Source: Rhodoblastus sp963704565 (GTDB taxonomy: Bacteria > Pseudomonadota > Alphaproteobacteria > Rhizobiales > Beijerinckiaceae). Taken from it: DNA of 64,000 nt. Position numbers and translations under genes: made by a program. The DNA is taken from contig OY969917.1 of NCBI GenBank assembly GCA_963704565.1, forward strand, positions 3,658,001-3,722,000, in the 5' to 3' direction. Positions within the stretch are counted from its first letter, which is position 1. Each line of letters starts with the position of its first letter. The notes beneath the pieces were generated by a model, which was not told the origin of the DNA, ran no database searches, and worked only from the letters and a program-made list of their open reading frames with translations. Of the stretch, positions 33,304 through 42,171 are shown one piece after another.

Positions 33304-33400
33304 CATACGAATTCCGCTGGCGCGAAAATCCCCTCGCGACTTGAAGGATTTTCGCGCCATGCCGTTTCCGCGGATTGCAGAGCAATCTTGCGAAAACCGT
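33304..33400. repeat. Intergenic repeat 'GGCGCGAAAATCC' family, copy in plus orientation
   Basis: An almost 100-bp element reading ATACGAATTCCGC, GGCGCGAAAATC...GATTTTCGCGCC (stem), then GTTTCCGCGGATTGC...GCAATCTTGCG (second stem). A close copy lies in inverted orientation at 38588-38710, 5.2 kb away. It sits before a small secreted-protein gene. Confidence 0.75.
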
Positions 33401-33418
33401 AACTGGGAGAAAGCCTCC

Positions 33419-33772
33419 ATGCTGAAATGGATTGTTCTGGCCTTGCTCGCGACGACCGCGGCGGCGCGCGCCGCGACTTACGAATTTCTCGCGGCGCCGC
33501 AGATCGACCTCAACCGGGTCTATCGGCTCGACAAGACCATTGGCGAGGTCGGCGCCTGCCAGTTCGGCCTCAAGGACGGCGCGGCCGTGGGCGTCACCTT
33601 GTGCTATTCCGCCGGCGACGGCGCCGGGCCGCAGCCGCCCGGCGATTACGCCCTTGTCGGCACCAAGCACGAGCACGAGGCCAGCGTCTTCCGGGTCAAT
33701 CAGCGCAGCGGCGAAATGTCGATCTGCTATGTGCTGAAAGGCGCCGTGGTCTGCACGCCGTGGGCGAAATGA
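33419..33772 (+). CDS. Small exported protein of unknown function
   Basis: A 117-residue protein with a signal peptide ('MLKWIVLALLATTAAARA') and a mature part of about 98 residues with four cysteines ('GACQFG', 'TLCYSAG', 'SICYVL', 'VVCTPW'), enough for two disulfides. The strand-rich pattern suggests a compact beta fold. I do not recognise a family. GGGAGAAAG stands before the ATG at 33419, just after the repeat. Confidence 0.75.
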   Translation: MLKWIVLALLATTAAARAATYEFLAAPQIDLNRVYRLDKTIGEVGACQFGLKDGAAVGVTLCYSAGDGAGPQPPGDYALVGTKHEHEASVFRVNQRSGEMSICYVLKGAVVCTPWAK

Positions 33773-33836
33773 TGCGCGCAACGGTTTGAGGTCGGGCCGT
33801 CGCCGCGCTATCTTATGGCGTGGAAAGGACATTCCG

Positions 33837-35285
33837 ATGCGGCTCGCCGATCCCTCCCTCCTGAAAACTCAAATGCTGCTCGGCGGCGCGTGGCGCGGCG
33901 AGGGCGAACTGGAGATCAGAAACCCCGCCAATGGCGCCGTCCTCGGCCGCGTGCCCAATGGCGGCGCGGCGGAGGCGGCGGAGGCCATCGAAATCGCGGC
34001 GCGGGCGCAGAAAACCTGGGCGGCGCAGACCGCCAAACAACGCGCCGGCCTGCTGCGCCAATGGTTCGAACTTGTGGTCGCGGCGCGCGACGATCTCAGC
34101 GTCATCATGACCAGCGAGCAGGGCAAGCCGCTGGCCGAGGCGCGCGGCGAAATCGACTATGCCGCGAGTTTCATCGAATTTTTCGCCGAGGAAGCCAAGC
34201 GGGTCTATGGCGAGACCATTCCCTCGCCCTGGCCCGACGCGCGCATCGTCACTCTGCGCCAGCCGATCGGGGTGATGACCGCGATCACGCCATGGAATTT
34301 TCCGGCGGCGATGATCACCCGCAAATGCGCGCCCGCCTTGGCCGCCGGTTGCGCCTGCGTGGTCAAGCCGGCCCCCGAGACGCCGCTGACCGCTTTGGCT
34401 TTGGGCGAACTGGCGGTCCGCGCCGGCCTGCCGCCGGGCGTGCTGAACATGGTCACCGGCGACGCGCCCGCCATCGGCAAGGTTTTCTGCGAACATCCGG
34501 CGGTGCGTTTTGTCGGCTTCACCGGCTCGACCGAGGTGGGCAAACTGCTGATGCGCCAGGCGGCTTCGGGGGTCAAGAAGGTCGGGCTGGAGCTGGGCGG
34601 CAATGCGCCCTTCATCGTTTTCGACGACGCCGATCTCGACGCCGCGGTCGCCGGCGCCATGCTGTCGAAATATCGCAACATGGGCCAGACCTGCGTCTGC
34701 GCCAACCGCCTCTATGTGCAAGAAAGCGTCTATGATTCCTTCGCCGAAAAGCTGGCGGCGGCGGTCGAGAAATTGAAAGTGGGCGACGGGCTGGAGGAGG
34801 GGGTGCAGCAGGGGCCGCTGATCAACGCCGAAGCGCTCGCCAAGGTTGAGGCCCATATCGCCGACGCGCTGGCCAAGGGCGCGCGGGTGACAATCGGCGG
34901 CCAAAGGCACGAGCTGGGCGGCACGTTTTTCCAGCCGACGGTTTTGTGCGACGTGACCCCGGAGATGGCGGTCGCCCGCGAAGAAACTTTCGGGCCGGTC
35001 GCGCCTCTGTTCCGTTTTTCCGACGAGGCCGATGTCATCGCCCAGGCCAACGCCACCCCATATGGCCTCGCCGCCTATTTTTACGCCCGCGACCTCGGCC
35101 GGGTTTTTCGGGTCGCCGAGGCTCTGGAATATGGCATGGTCGGGGTGAATTCGGGCATCATCTCGACCGAGGTCGCGCCCTTCGGCGGGGTGAAGGAATC
35201 CGGCATCGGCCGCGAAGGCTCGCGCCATGGGATCGAGGAATTTTTAGAGATCAAATATGTGCTGTTGGGGGGCCTGCAAGGATGA
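33837..35285 (+). CDS. gabD: NAD(P)-dependent succinate-semialdehyde dehydrogenase (GabD family)
   Basis: A 482-residue aldehyde dehydrogenase. Catalytic features are 'TPWNFPAAMITRK' (Asn of the oxyanion hole), 'GFTGSTEVGK', 'LELGGNAPFIVFDDADLD' (general-base Glu) and 'NMGQTCVCANR' (nucleophile Cys). The C-terminal 'GGVKESGIGREGSRHGIEE..EIKY' is typical of GabD. It oxidizes succinate semialdehyde to succinate; other semialdehydes are possible. AAGGA before the ATG at 33837 sets the start. Confidence 0.88.
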   Translation: MRLADPSLLKTQMLLGGAWRGEGELEIRNPANGAVLGRVPNGGAAEAAEAIEIAARAQKTWAAQTAKQRAGLLRQWFELVVAARDDLSVIMTSEQGKPLAEARGEIDYAASFIEFFAEEAKRVYGETIPSPWPDARIVTLRQPIGVMTAITPWNFPAAMITRKCAPALAAGCACVVKPAPETPLTALALGELAVRAGLPPGVLNMVTGDAPAIGKVFCEHPAVRFVGFTGSTEVGKLLMRQAASGVKKVGLELGGNAPFIVFDDADLDAAVAGAMLSKYRNMGQTCVCANRLYVQESVYDSFAEKLAAAVEKLKVGDGLEEGVQQGPLINAEALAKVEAHIADALAKGARVTIGGQRHELGGTFFQPTVLCDVTPEMAVAREETFGPVAPLFRFSDEADVIAQANATPYGLAAYFYARDLGRVFRVAEALEYGMVGVNSGIISTEVAPFGGVKESGIGREGSRHGIEEFLEIKYVLLGGLQG

Positions 35286-35353
35286 TGACAGGCCCGTTCA
35301 TTGCGAGGAGCGTCAACGCTCTGGCCGTCCGTCGATGCGCGCGTCGCCGTAAA

Positions 35354-35671
35354 TCATGCAAAGCCGCCTCGATCCGCAAGGGCTGCGGTGTCACGCGCGC
35401 GATGCAGCACGCGGATAATCACAACTTCGGTTGCGGTCGCCGCGTAATAAATCGCGTAGTTGCCTTCAAAGGTCACGCGCAAGCCCGCCGCCAAACGTTC
35501 CCGTGATGGCCCCGCCATTGGAAATTCCAGCAAACGCCTGCCAGCGTCGTCGATCTTGGCAAGCAAGCCCGTGGCTATCAATTCCGAAGCCTCAAGAGCA
35601 ACATAGGTCCAGATTTCGGCAAGGTCGGCTTCCGCCGCGTCGGTTAGACGGAGGGTGAGCGATTGGCTAAT
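35354..35671 (-). CDS. parE: ParE/RelE-family toxin, probable ATT start
   Basis: A small RelE/ParE-fold toxin. The open frame continues upstream of its first standard start (TTG at 35581) through residues typical of ParE N-termini ('LTDAAEADLAEIWTYVALEAS'), so a start at 35581 would lose the first helices. The only plausible start after the upstream stop is ATT at 35671, five bases after GGAGG, giving 105 residues. Later features are 'GPSRERLAAGLRVTFEGNYAIYY' and 'VIIRVLHRARD'. It overlaps the antitoxin gene by 28 bases. ParE toxins poison DNA gyrase; the antitoxin blocks it. Confidence 0.75.
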   Translation of the reverse strand: MSQSLTLRLTDAAEADLAEIWTYVALEASELIATGLLAKIDDAGRRLLEFPMAGPSRERLAAGLRVTFEGNYAIYYAATATEVVIIRVLHRARDTAALADRGGFA

Positions 35672-35931
35672 AGCTTCCTCCCTCGTTCAATGATCCGCGC
35701 GCGATCGAAATCCTTGACGCGGCCAGCGGCAACGTCAGACAGCCCCTTGTCAATATCGGCCTTGAGCGCCGCAAGCTCCTGAAGCTGCAAGGCGCGCTTC
35801 ATCTTCCAATCTCGCAACGCGGCGCGCACAACTTCGCTCGTCGAGGCATAGTCGCCTTGTTCAACGGCGCTCTTGACGACAGCGGCCATCTCCGTGGGCA
35901 GTGTGATGGTGAGGCGTTCAATCTCGGCCAT
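35644..35931 (-). CDS. parD: ParD-family antitoxin
   Basis: A 95-residue ribbon-helix-helix protein ('ERLTITLPTEMAAVVKSAVEQGDYASTSEVVRAALRDW') with a C-terminal toxin-binding helix ('KADIDKGLSDVAAGRVKDFD'). It should neutralize the adjacent ParE and repress the shared promoter. The ATG at 35931 is preferred to 35937 because GAGAGG is better spaced from it. Its end overlaps the toxin start. Confidence 0.88.
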   Translation of the reverse strand: MAEIERLTITLPTEMAAVVKSAVEQGDYASTSEVVRAALRDWKMKRALQLQELAALKADIDKGLSDVAAGRVKDFDRARIIERGRKLLANRSPSV

Positions 35932-35969
35932 GATCATTGTCCTCTCTCAAAAACGTGGTCACACTATAT

Positions 35970-35982
35970 CATACTTAGTATG
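35970..35982. promoter_or_regulatory. Candidate parDE operator (CATAC-TTA-GTATG)
   Basis: An inverted repeat of five-base arms around three bases, in an AT-rich patch about 40 bases upstream of parD, next to a TATGAT/TATAGT-like -10 region on the minus strand. Ribbon-helix-helix antitoxins bind such short palindromes to repress their own operon. Binding is inferred. Confidence 0.45.
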
Positions 35983-36073
35983 CAAACACGAGAGAGGGCG
36001 ATACTCCTTATGCGCGCCATTTTTGCACCGAACAGGCAACCGCCAAATCTGGAGGTCGAGGCGAGCCACCACT

Positions 36074-36760
36074 CTACACGATCCTCGTCCGCACCTCGCC
36101 GACACCCTCGATCTCGCCGACCAGCACGTCGCCGCGCTCCAGCGGGCCGACGCCGGACGGCGTGCCCGAAAAAATCAGGTCGCCGGGCGCCAGCGCGACA
36201 TAAGTCGAGAGGGCGGCGATGATTTCTGGGACGGACCAGATCAGGTCGGAAAGGTCGCCGTCCTGTTTCACCGCGCCGTTGACTTGCAGGAAAATCCGTC
36301 CCCTGGCGGGATGGCCGATTTTTGCGGCGGGGTGGATCAGGCCCAGCGGGGCGGAAAAATCAAAACCCTTGCTCAGATCCCAGGGCTTGCCGGTCTTGCG
36401 CGCTTCGGCCTGGAGGTCGCGGCGGGTCAGGTCGAGGCCGGCGGCATAGCCATAGACATGATCCAGCGCCTGGGCGGCGGGGATGTTTGCGCCGCCTTTT
36501 TGCAGCGCGACGACCAGTTCGATTTCGTGATGGAGGTTGGTCGTTCTGCTCGGATAGGGCGCGCCCCCGCCGTCGATCACCAGCGCATCGGCCGGTTTCG
36601 AGAAGAAGAAGGGCGGCTCGCGGGTCGGGTCGCCGCCCATTTCGCGGGCGTGGGCGGCGTAATTCTGGCCGACGCAGAAAATCCGGCGCAGCGGAAACAA
36701 TCCGCCGCCTTCGACTGGCGCGGCGGGACGCGGCGCCGGCGTAAAAACATATTCGCTCAT
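36074..36760 (-). CDS. Fumarylacetoacetate hydrolase (FAH) family protein
   Basis: A 228-residue FAH-domain enzyme with 'RIFCVGQNYAAHAREMG' near the N-terminus, metal ligands in 'LHHEIELVVALQKGG' (E-x-E type), 'GFDFSAPLG' and 'GDLIFSGTPSGVGPL' at the C-terminus. Members cleave C-C bonds in acylpyruvates (fumarylpyruvate, oxaloacetate and similar). The exact substrate is unknown. The start at 36760 has GGAG seven bases upstream. A longer frame towards 37174 overlaps the next gene and is rejected. Confidence 0.85.
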   Translation of the reverse strand: MSEYVFTPAPRPAAPVEGGGLFPLRRIFCVGQNYAAHAREMGGDPTREPPFFFSKPADALVIDGGGAPYPSRTTNLHHEIELVVALQKGGANIPAAQALDHVYGYAAGLDLTRRDLQAEARKTGKPWDLSKGFDFSAPLGLIHPAAKIGHPARGRIFLQVNGAVKQDGDLSDLIWSVPEIIAALSTYVALAPGDLIFSGTPSGVGPLERGDVLVGEIEGVGEVRTRIV

Positions 36761-36966
36761 CATCCTGCTCCACGAATCGGGTTTCGCGGCCCCAGTCTCG
36801 CGCAACCCTGGCGCTTCAACCTCGGGACGCAGGCTAGCATGGTCCGCACCCTCCGTCCTTGTCAGCCTGCAAGAGAGCGGCGGCCTGTCGCGCGCCTTCA
36901 CGCCAGCGTCGCCGAAACGTAAGAATGTTGGTTCCGCCGTCCTCCGATCCGCGCAAAGGATCAAAT

Positions 36967-38586
36967 ATGCGCCTGATCCGACTGATTTTCGCGCCCCGCT
37001 ATCTCGCCGTGCCGCTGAGCGCGCTGTTTTTCGTCTGGGCGCTGTTCTCGCTGTCGATTTACCCGCAGCGCGGCCATCTGCTGGCGATTCCGCTGGTGAT
37101 TTTCGGCGGCCTGACCATATTGGGCCTGGGCGATTTGATCCAGAAGCGCCATTCGGTGCTGCGCAATTATCCAATCCTCGCCCATCTGCGTTTTCTGATC
37201 GAGGAAATCCGTCCCGAGATCCGGCAATATCTGTTCGAAAGCGAAACCGACGGCGCGCCCTTCAGCCGCGACCGCCGCGCTTTGGTCTATCAGCGCGCCA
37301 AGATGCAGCTCGACAAGAGGCCGTTCGGCACCCAGCTCGCGGTCTATTCCGACGGCTTCGAATGGATGCTCCATTCGCTCAATCCCCGGCCGCAGGCCAA
37401 GGCGGCCTTTCGCATCGAGATCGGCGGGCCGGAGTGCCAAAAGCCCTATTCGGCCTCGGTGCTGAATATTTCGGCGATGAGTTTCGGCGCGCTCAGCGCC
37501 AACGCCATTCGCGCCCTCAATGGCGGGGCGCGGCTCGGCGATTTCGCCCATGACACCGGCGAGGGCGGCTTTTCGCCCTATCACGCGGAAAAGGGCGGCG
37601 ACATCGTCTGGGAGATCGGCTCCGGCTATTTCGGCTGCCGCACGCCGGAAGGCGGGTTCAGCGCGGAAAATTTCGCGGCGACGGCGCAAGACCCCCAGAT
37701 CAAGATGATCGAGATCAAGCTCAGCCAGGGAGCCAAGCCCGGCCACGGCGGGGTGTTGCCCGCCGCCAAGATCACGCCGGAGATTTCCGCCATTCGCGGT
37801 GTGCCGCTTGGCCAGGATTGCGTGTCGCCGGCGGCGCACAGCGCCTTTTCGACGCCGCTCGAAATGATGGCGTTCGTGCGGCGATTGCGCGAATTGTCGG
37901 GCGGCAAGCCAGTGGGGATCAAATTCTGCCTCGGCCAGCCGATCGAGTTCCTCGGCCTGTGCAAGGCCATGCTGGAGAGCGGAACGACGCCCGATTTCAT
38001 CGTCGTGGACGGCAAGGAAGGCGGCACCGGCGCCGCGCCGCTGGAATTCATGAATCACATGGGCATGCCGATGCGCGACGGGCTCAACTTCGTCCATAAC
38101 GCCCTGGTCGGCGCCGGCCTGCGGCATAAGGTGAAGCTCGGCTGCGCCGGCAAGATACTCTCCGCCTTCGACATGGCCCGCGCGATGGCGCTCGACGCCG
38201 ACTGGTGCAACAGCGCGCGCGGCTTCATGTTCGCGCTCGGCTGCATCCAGTCGCTGTCCTGCCACACCGACACCTGCCCGACCGGAGTCGCGACGCAGGA
38301 TCCGGCGCGCGGCCGCGCCATCCATGTGCCGGACAAGATCGAGCGCGTCGCCAATTTCCACCAAGCGACCCTGCATGTCCTCGCCGAACTCACGGCGGCG
38401 GCGGGGCTCGATCATCCCAACCAATTCACGCTCGACCATTTCCGCCGGCGGATGGCGGAAAGCGGGGTGGCGAGTTTCGTCGATCTCTATCCGGCGCTGG
38501 ACGACGGAGAATTGCCGCGCGGCGCGCGCGACGCGCGGCTGGCGGCGCTATGGGACAAGGCGAGGGCCGATCGCTTCACCGTCTGA
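36967..38586 (+). CDS. FMN-binding glutamate synthase-family membrane protein
   Basis: A 539-residue protein with two N-terminal membrane helices (about 10-32 and 38-56) followed by a glutamate synthase alpha-type (GltB FMN/Fe-S) domain. Motifs include 'MSFGALSANAIRALNGGA', 'DTGEGGFSPYH', 'GAKPGHGGVLPAAKI', 'VVDGKEGGTGAAPLEF' and the cysteine-rich 'LGCIQSLSCHTDTCPTGVATQ' that binds a 3Fe-4S cluster. Stand-alone members lack the amidotransferase domain; their in-vivo role is not settled. AAGGA before the ATG at 36967. Confidence 0.88.
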   Translation: MRLIRLIFAPRYLAVPLSALFFVWALFSLSIYPQRGHLLAIPLVIFGGLTILGLGDLIQKRHSVLRNYPILAHLRFLIEEIRPEIRQYLFESETDGAPFSRDRRALVYQRAKMQLDKRPFGTQLAVYSDGFEWMLHSLNPRPQAKAAFRIEIGGPECQKPYSASVLNISAMSFGALSANAIRALNGGARLGDFAHDTGEGGFSPYHAEKGGDIVWEIGSGYFGCRTPEGGFSAENFAATAQDPQIKMIEIKLSQGAKPGHGGVLPAAKITPEISAIRGVPLGQDCVSPAAHSAFSTPLEMMAFVRRLRELSGGKPVGIKFCLGQPIEFLGLCKAMLESGTTPDFIVVDGKEGGTGAAPLEFMNHMGMPMRDGLNFVHNALVGAGLRHKVKLGCAGKILSAFDMARAMALDADWCNSARGFMFALGCIQSLSCHTDTCPTGVATQDPARGRAIHVPDKIERVANFHQATLHVLAELTAAAGLDHPNQFTLDHFRRRMAESGVASFVDLYPALDDGELPRGARDARLAALWDKARADRFTV

Positions 38587-38587
38587 T

Positions 38588-38710
38588 ACGGTTTCCGCAA
38601 GATTGCTTCGCAATCCGCGGAAACGCCATGGCGCGAAAATCCTCTATGTCACGGGCGGATTTTCGCGCCAGCGGAATACGAATTGCGAATGATTCATTCG
38701 GAATTCGTAT
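38588..38710. repeat. Intergenic repeat 'GGCGCGAAAATCC' family, inverted copy
   Basis: Reverse-complement relative of the element at 33304-33400: GTTTCCGCAAGATTGC...GCAATCCGCGGAAAC stem, then GGCGCGAAAATCC...GGATTTTCGCGCC, and an extra ATACGAATT...AATTCGTAT inverted repeat at the far end. It follows the glutamate synthase-like gene by one base. Confidence 0.75.
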
Positions 38711-38742
38711 GAACAGCGCGCGAGGGCGCCAAAGCGCGCGCC

Positions 38743-39300
38743 TCAGACCTTCTTGCGCAGGGCGGCGGCGACGCGCGGATCGAGATGCGGTTCGGTCTGC
38801 TTTGGCTGGGGGCGGGGCGGCGTGCCCACCCAGGCCAGGTAGTTGTTGATGGTGCGCCTGAGGTAGTTCTTCAAAAGGGTGACGGCGACCAGAAGCAGCG
38901 GGGCGCCGGCGCCGCCGATGACCAAAGCCATGCCGAAACGCGCGTTCTCGGAGAGGGTTCTCAGCAAGGGCAAACGCGGCAAAGCGAAATGAAGGGCGAT
39001 GCAAATTCCGGCGACGCCGATAATGCCGTTCAACGCGATGCCGAAGCCACGCTGCTTGAGGGCCTCATCGCTGAAATAGCCGAAGAAACCGGCGAAGACG
39101 AACAGAACGGCAAAGAACAGACTGACATTCTCTTCGTCCACATCGCCCAGGCCGACCCATTCGACGAGCGAGTCGGAGAAGGAGTGGCTGGAGCCGTAGC
39201 CGTCCGCCAAAGCGTGACCGGCTCCGAGCAGGAGCAGGGCGACGGTCACCGGCACCAGAATGGCGAGCGGCCGCGCCTTGTCCGGAAATCTGTTCAACAT
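38743..39300 (-). CDS. Uncharacterised membrane protein
   Basis: A 185-residue protein with four likely membrane helices (about 12-32, 60-80, 87-107 and 123-143) and a basic, proline-rich cytoplasmic tail ('GTPPRPQPKQTEPHLDPRV'). No family recognised. AGAGG lies seven bases before the ATG at 39300. It shares strand and a 92-base spacer with the ETF-QO gene, so cotranscription is possible. Confidence 0.72.
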   Translation of the reverse strand: MLNRFPDKARPLAILVPVTVALLLLGAGHALADGYGSSHSFSDSLVEWVGLGDVDEENVSLFFAVLFVFAGFFGYFSDEALKQRGFGIALNGIIGVAGICIALHFALPRLPLLRTLSENARFGMALVIGGAGAPLLLVAVTLLKNYLRRTINNYLAWVGTPPRPQPKQTEPHLDPRVAAALRKKV

Positions 39301-39392
39301 GCTCGCGCCTCTGCCGTCGACCCATAGACAGGTCGGCGACAGAAACCTATCCGGCTTCGGTTGAGACTTCGTAAAACCGGACGCGCGGAAGC

Positions 39393-41066
39393 TTACATAT
39401 TCGGATAATTCGGCCCGCCGCCGCCTTCCGGCGTGGTCCATGTGATGTTCTGCGCCGGATCCTTGATGTCGCAGGTTTTGCAATGGACGCAATTCTGCGC
39501 GTTGATGACGAAGCGCGGGTCTTTTTTCGCCGCCTCGTCGCCATAGACCACTTCATAAACGCCGGCCGGACAATAAAGCCGCGCCGGTTCGCCATAGACC
39601 GGCAGGTTTTTGGCGATCGGGATCGCGGGGTCGGCCAGTTTCAGATGGCAGGGCTGGTCTTCCTCGTGATTGGTGTTCGATAGAAAGACCGAGGACAGTC
39701 TATCAAAGGTAATCACGCCGTCGGGTTTGGGATAGACGATCGGCTTGACCGAACCGAGCGGTTGTAATGTCGCGTAATCCGGCTTGCCGTGTTTCAGCGT
39801 GCCGAACAGGGTCAGGCCGGCGAGTTCGTTGAGCCACATGTCCACGCCGCCCAGCGAAACGCCGAGATAAGTGCCGAGCTTCGACCACAAGGGCTTGACG
39901 TTGCGCACCTTTTTCAGGTCGGCGCCGATCGGTCCGGCGCGCCAGCCGTTGTCGTAATCGGAAAGTTCGTCATGGGCGCGACCGGCGGCCAGCGCCGCCG
40001 CCGCCGCATCCGCCGCCTCGATTCCCGACAGCACGGCGTTATGCGAGCCTTTGATCCGCGGCACATTCATGAAACCCGCGCCGCAGCCGATCAGCGCGCC
40101 GCCGGGGAAGACCAGCTTCGGCACGGATTGCCAGCCGCCCTCGGTCAAGGCGCGGGCGCCATAGGCGAGGCGCTTGCCGCCCTCGAAGGTCTCGCGCACC
40201 ATCGGATGGGTCTTGAAGCGCTGGAACTCGTCGAAGGGCGAGAGGGTCGGGTTCGAATAATTGAGATGGAGGACGAAGCCGGCCAAAACCTGACTGTCCT
40301 CGATATGATAAAGGAAGGAGCCGCCGCCGGTGCTGGCGGACAGGGGCCAGCCGAAGCTGTGCTGCACCAGGCCCGGCTGGTGTCTTGACGGATCGACGCG
40401 CCACAACTCCTTGATGCCGATGCCGAATTTTTGCGGTTCGCGGCCCTTGTCGAGGCCGAAGCTCGCCAGCAGCGTCTTGGTCAGCGAGCCGCGCGCGCCT
40501 TCCGCAAACAAAGTGTATTTGCCGTGCAATTCCATGCCGCGGGTGAAAGAGGCCTTGGGCTTGCCGTCGCGGCCCACGCCCATGTCGCCGGTGACGACGC
40601 CGCGCACTTCGCCCTTGTCGCCATGGATCACTTCGGTCGCCGCGAAGCCGGGATAGATTTCGACGCCGAGTTCTTCCGCTTTCGATCCGAGGAAGCGGCA
40701 GACATTGCCGAGCGAGCCGACGAAATTGCCGTGATTGTTCATCAGGCGCGGCATGGCGAAATTCGGCAGGCGGACGCCGCCGGACGGGCCGAGGAGATAG
40801 AAGCGGTCTTCCGTGACCCGCATTTTCAGCGGGCAGGCCGGGTCTTCGCGCCAGCCGGGCAGGAGCTTGTCGAGGCCGATCGGATCGATCACCGCGCCGG
40901 ACAGGATATGGGCGCCGATTTCCGACCCCTTTTCGACGATGACGACCGAAAGCTCTGGATCGACCTGCTTGAGCCGGATCGCCGCCGCGAGGCCGGACGG
41001 CCCGCCGCCGACGATCACCACGTCATAATCCATCGCCTCGCGCGGCTGCAATTCGACATCGCTCAT
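39393..41066 (-). CDS. Electron transfer flavoprotein-ubiquinone oxidoreductase
   Basis: A 557-residue ETF-QO. It takes electrons from ETF (fatty-acid, amino-acid and dimethylglycine dehydrogenases) to ubiquinone at the inner membrane. Features are the FAD fold 'DVVIVGGGPSGLAAAIRLKQ', 'GAHILSGAVIDP', the ubiquinone-binding middle part with 'GCGAGFMNVPRIKGSHNA', and a C-terminal [4Fe-4S] group ('LYCPAGVYE', 'NCVHCKTCDIKDP'). Length is normal. GGGAG stands before the ATG at 41066; readings from 41150 have no such site. Confidence 0.94.
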   Translation of the reverse strand: MSDVELQPREAMDYDVVIVGGGPSGLAAAIRLKQVDPELSVVIVEKGSEIGAHILSGAVIDPIGLDKLLPGWREDPACPLKMRVTEDRFYLLGPSGGVRLPNFAMPRLMNNHGNFVGSLGNVCRFLGSKAEELGVEIYPGFAATEVIHGDKGEVRGVVTGDMGVGRDGKPKASFTRGMELHGKYTLFAEGARGSLTKTLLASFGLDKGREPQKFGIGIKELWRVDPSRHQPGLVQHSFGWPLSASTGGGSFLYHIEDSQVLAGFVLHLNYSNPTLSPFDEFQRFKTHPMVRETFEGGKRLAYGARALTEGGWQSVPKLVFPGGALIGCGAGFMNVPRIKGSHNAVLSGIEAADAAAAALAAGRAHDELSDYDNGWRAGPIGADLKKVRNVKPLWSKLGTYLGVSLGGVDMWLNELAGLTLFGTLKHGKPDYATLQPLGSVKPIVYPKPDGVITFDRLSSVFLSNTNHEEDQPCHLKLADPAIPIAKNLPVYGEPARLYCPAGVYEVVYGDEAAKKDPRFVINAQNCVHCKTCDIKDPAQNITWTTPEGGGGPNYPNM

Positions 41067-41226
41067 CTGAGTCTCCCGTAACGGGGCCGGACCCATGCGA
41101 TCCGGCGAATTCTGAAACCCCTTCATAACGCGCGAATCGGCGCTGTCCACCGAGGCGAAGGGCCAATATGAAGATAGTTTATATATAAACTATTGCCGCG
41201 GCAAGCGGACGCGGTTACAAACCGCC

Positions 41227-42171
41227 ATGATCGACGCCGGCGCCATGGATCGGGAGACTTTGGCCGCGCTTTTGCGCTGGTACGACGCCATGGGCGTCGA
41301 TTGCGCGGTTTCCGAGGAGCCGGTCGATCGTTTCGCCCAGTCAGCGCGAATGGCGGCGGCGATCAAGCCGCCGGCGCCGGAAGCCCCGCTTTTGCCGCGG
41401 CCCGCGGCGCCGCAACCGCAGCGCCCCGCGCCGCCCGCCGCCTCGCCGCAGCCGCCACGCCCCGCGCCGGCGGCCGCCTTGTCACAACCGCCGCGCGCAG
41501 CGCCGGCGGCCGCCTTGTCACAAGACGCGGCGGCGGCGGGCGCCCGCGAACAGGCGGGGCGCGCGCAAGATCTCGACGAATTGCGCGACAGCCTCGCCGC
41601 CTTCGACGGCTGCGCCCTGAAATATTCCGCGACCCGGCTGGTTTTCGCCGATGGCGCGCCCGATGCGAAAATCATGATCGTCGGCGAGGGGCCGGGCGCC
41701 GAGGAGGATCGGATCGGCAAGCCTTTCGTCGGCCGCGCCGGGCAATTGCTCGACAAGATGCTGGCGGCGATCGGCCTCGACCGCACAGGAGTCTATATCG
41801 CCAATGTCGTGCCCTGGCGCCCGCCGGGCAACCGCGCCCCGACGCCGCAGGAGCTGGCGCTTTGCCTGCCCTTCGTGCGCCGCCAGATCGAGCTGGTCTC
41901 GCCGGATTTCCTGATCCTGCTCGGCGGCTCGTCGGCGCAGACGCTGCTCAACGAGAAGGAAGGGATCATGCGGCTGCGCGGCCATTGGCGCGATTATCGT
42001 TGCGGCGACAAGACGATACGCGCCTTGCCCATGCTGCATCCCGCCTATCTGCTGCGCACGCCGCTGAGAAAGGCCCAGGCCTGGCGCGATTGGCGGACGC
42101 TCAAACATGCGCTGAACTTGAAATATCGGCCCGACTTGAAACATGGGTCCGACCTGGCGGGGCTTTCGTAA
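41227..42171 (+). CDS. Uracil-DNA glycosylase, family 4/5-like, with long Pro/Ala linker
   Basis: A 314-residue DNA-repair enzyme that removes uracil. The catalytic domain (about 125-300) has 'GEGPGAEEDRIGKPFVGRAGQLLD', 'VVPWRPPGNRAPTPQE' and 'LHPAYLLRTPL'. The first expected Fe-S cysteine pair is reduced to a single Cys ('FDGCALKYSATRLVF'), so cluster binding is uncertain, as in many alphaproteobacterial members. Residues 45-105 form a Pro/Ala-rich linker with an imperfect 36-bp DNA repeat (24-bp identical cores at 41464-41487 and 41500-41523). The stop overlaps the rnhB start by one base (TAATG). Confidence 0.87.
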   Translation: MIDAGAMDRETLAALLRWYDAMGVDCAVSEEPVDRFAQSARMAAAIKPPAPEAPLLPRPAAPQPQRPAPPAASPQPPRPAPAAALSQPPRAAPAAALSQDAAAAGAREQAGRAQDLDELRDSLAAFDGCALKYSATRLVFADGAPDAKIMIVGEGPGAEEDRIGKPFVGRAGQLLDKMLAAIGLDRTGVYIANVVPWRPPGNRAPTPQELALCLPFVRRQIELVSPDFLILLGGSSAQTLLNEKEGIMRLRGHWRDYRCGDKTIRALPMLHPAYLLRTPLRKAQAWRDWRTLKHALNLKYRPDLKHGSDLAGLS

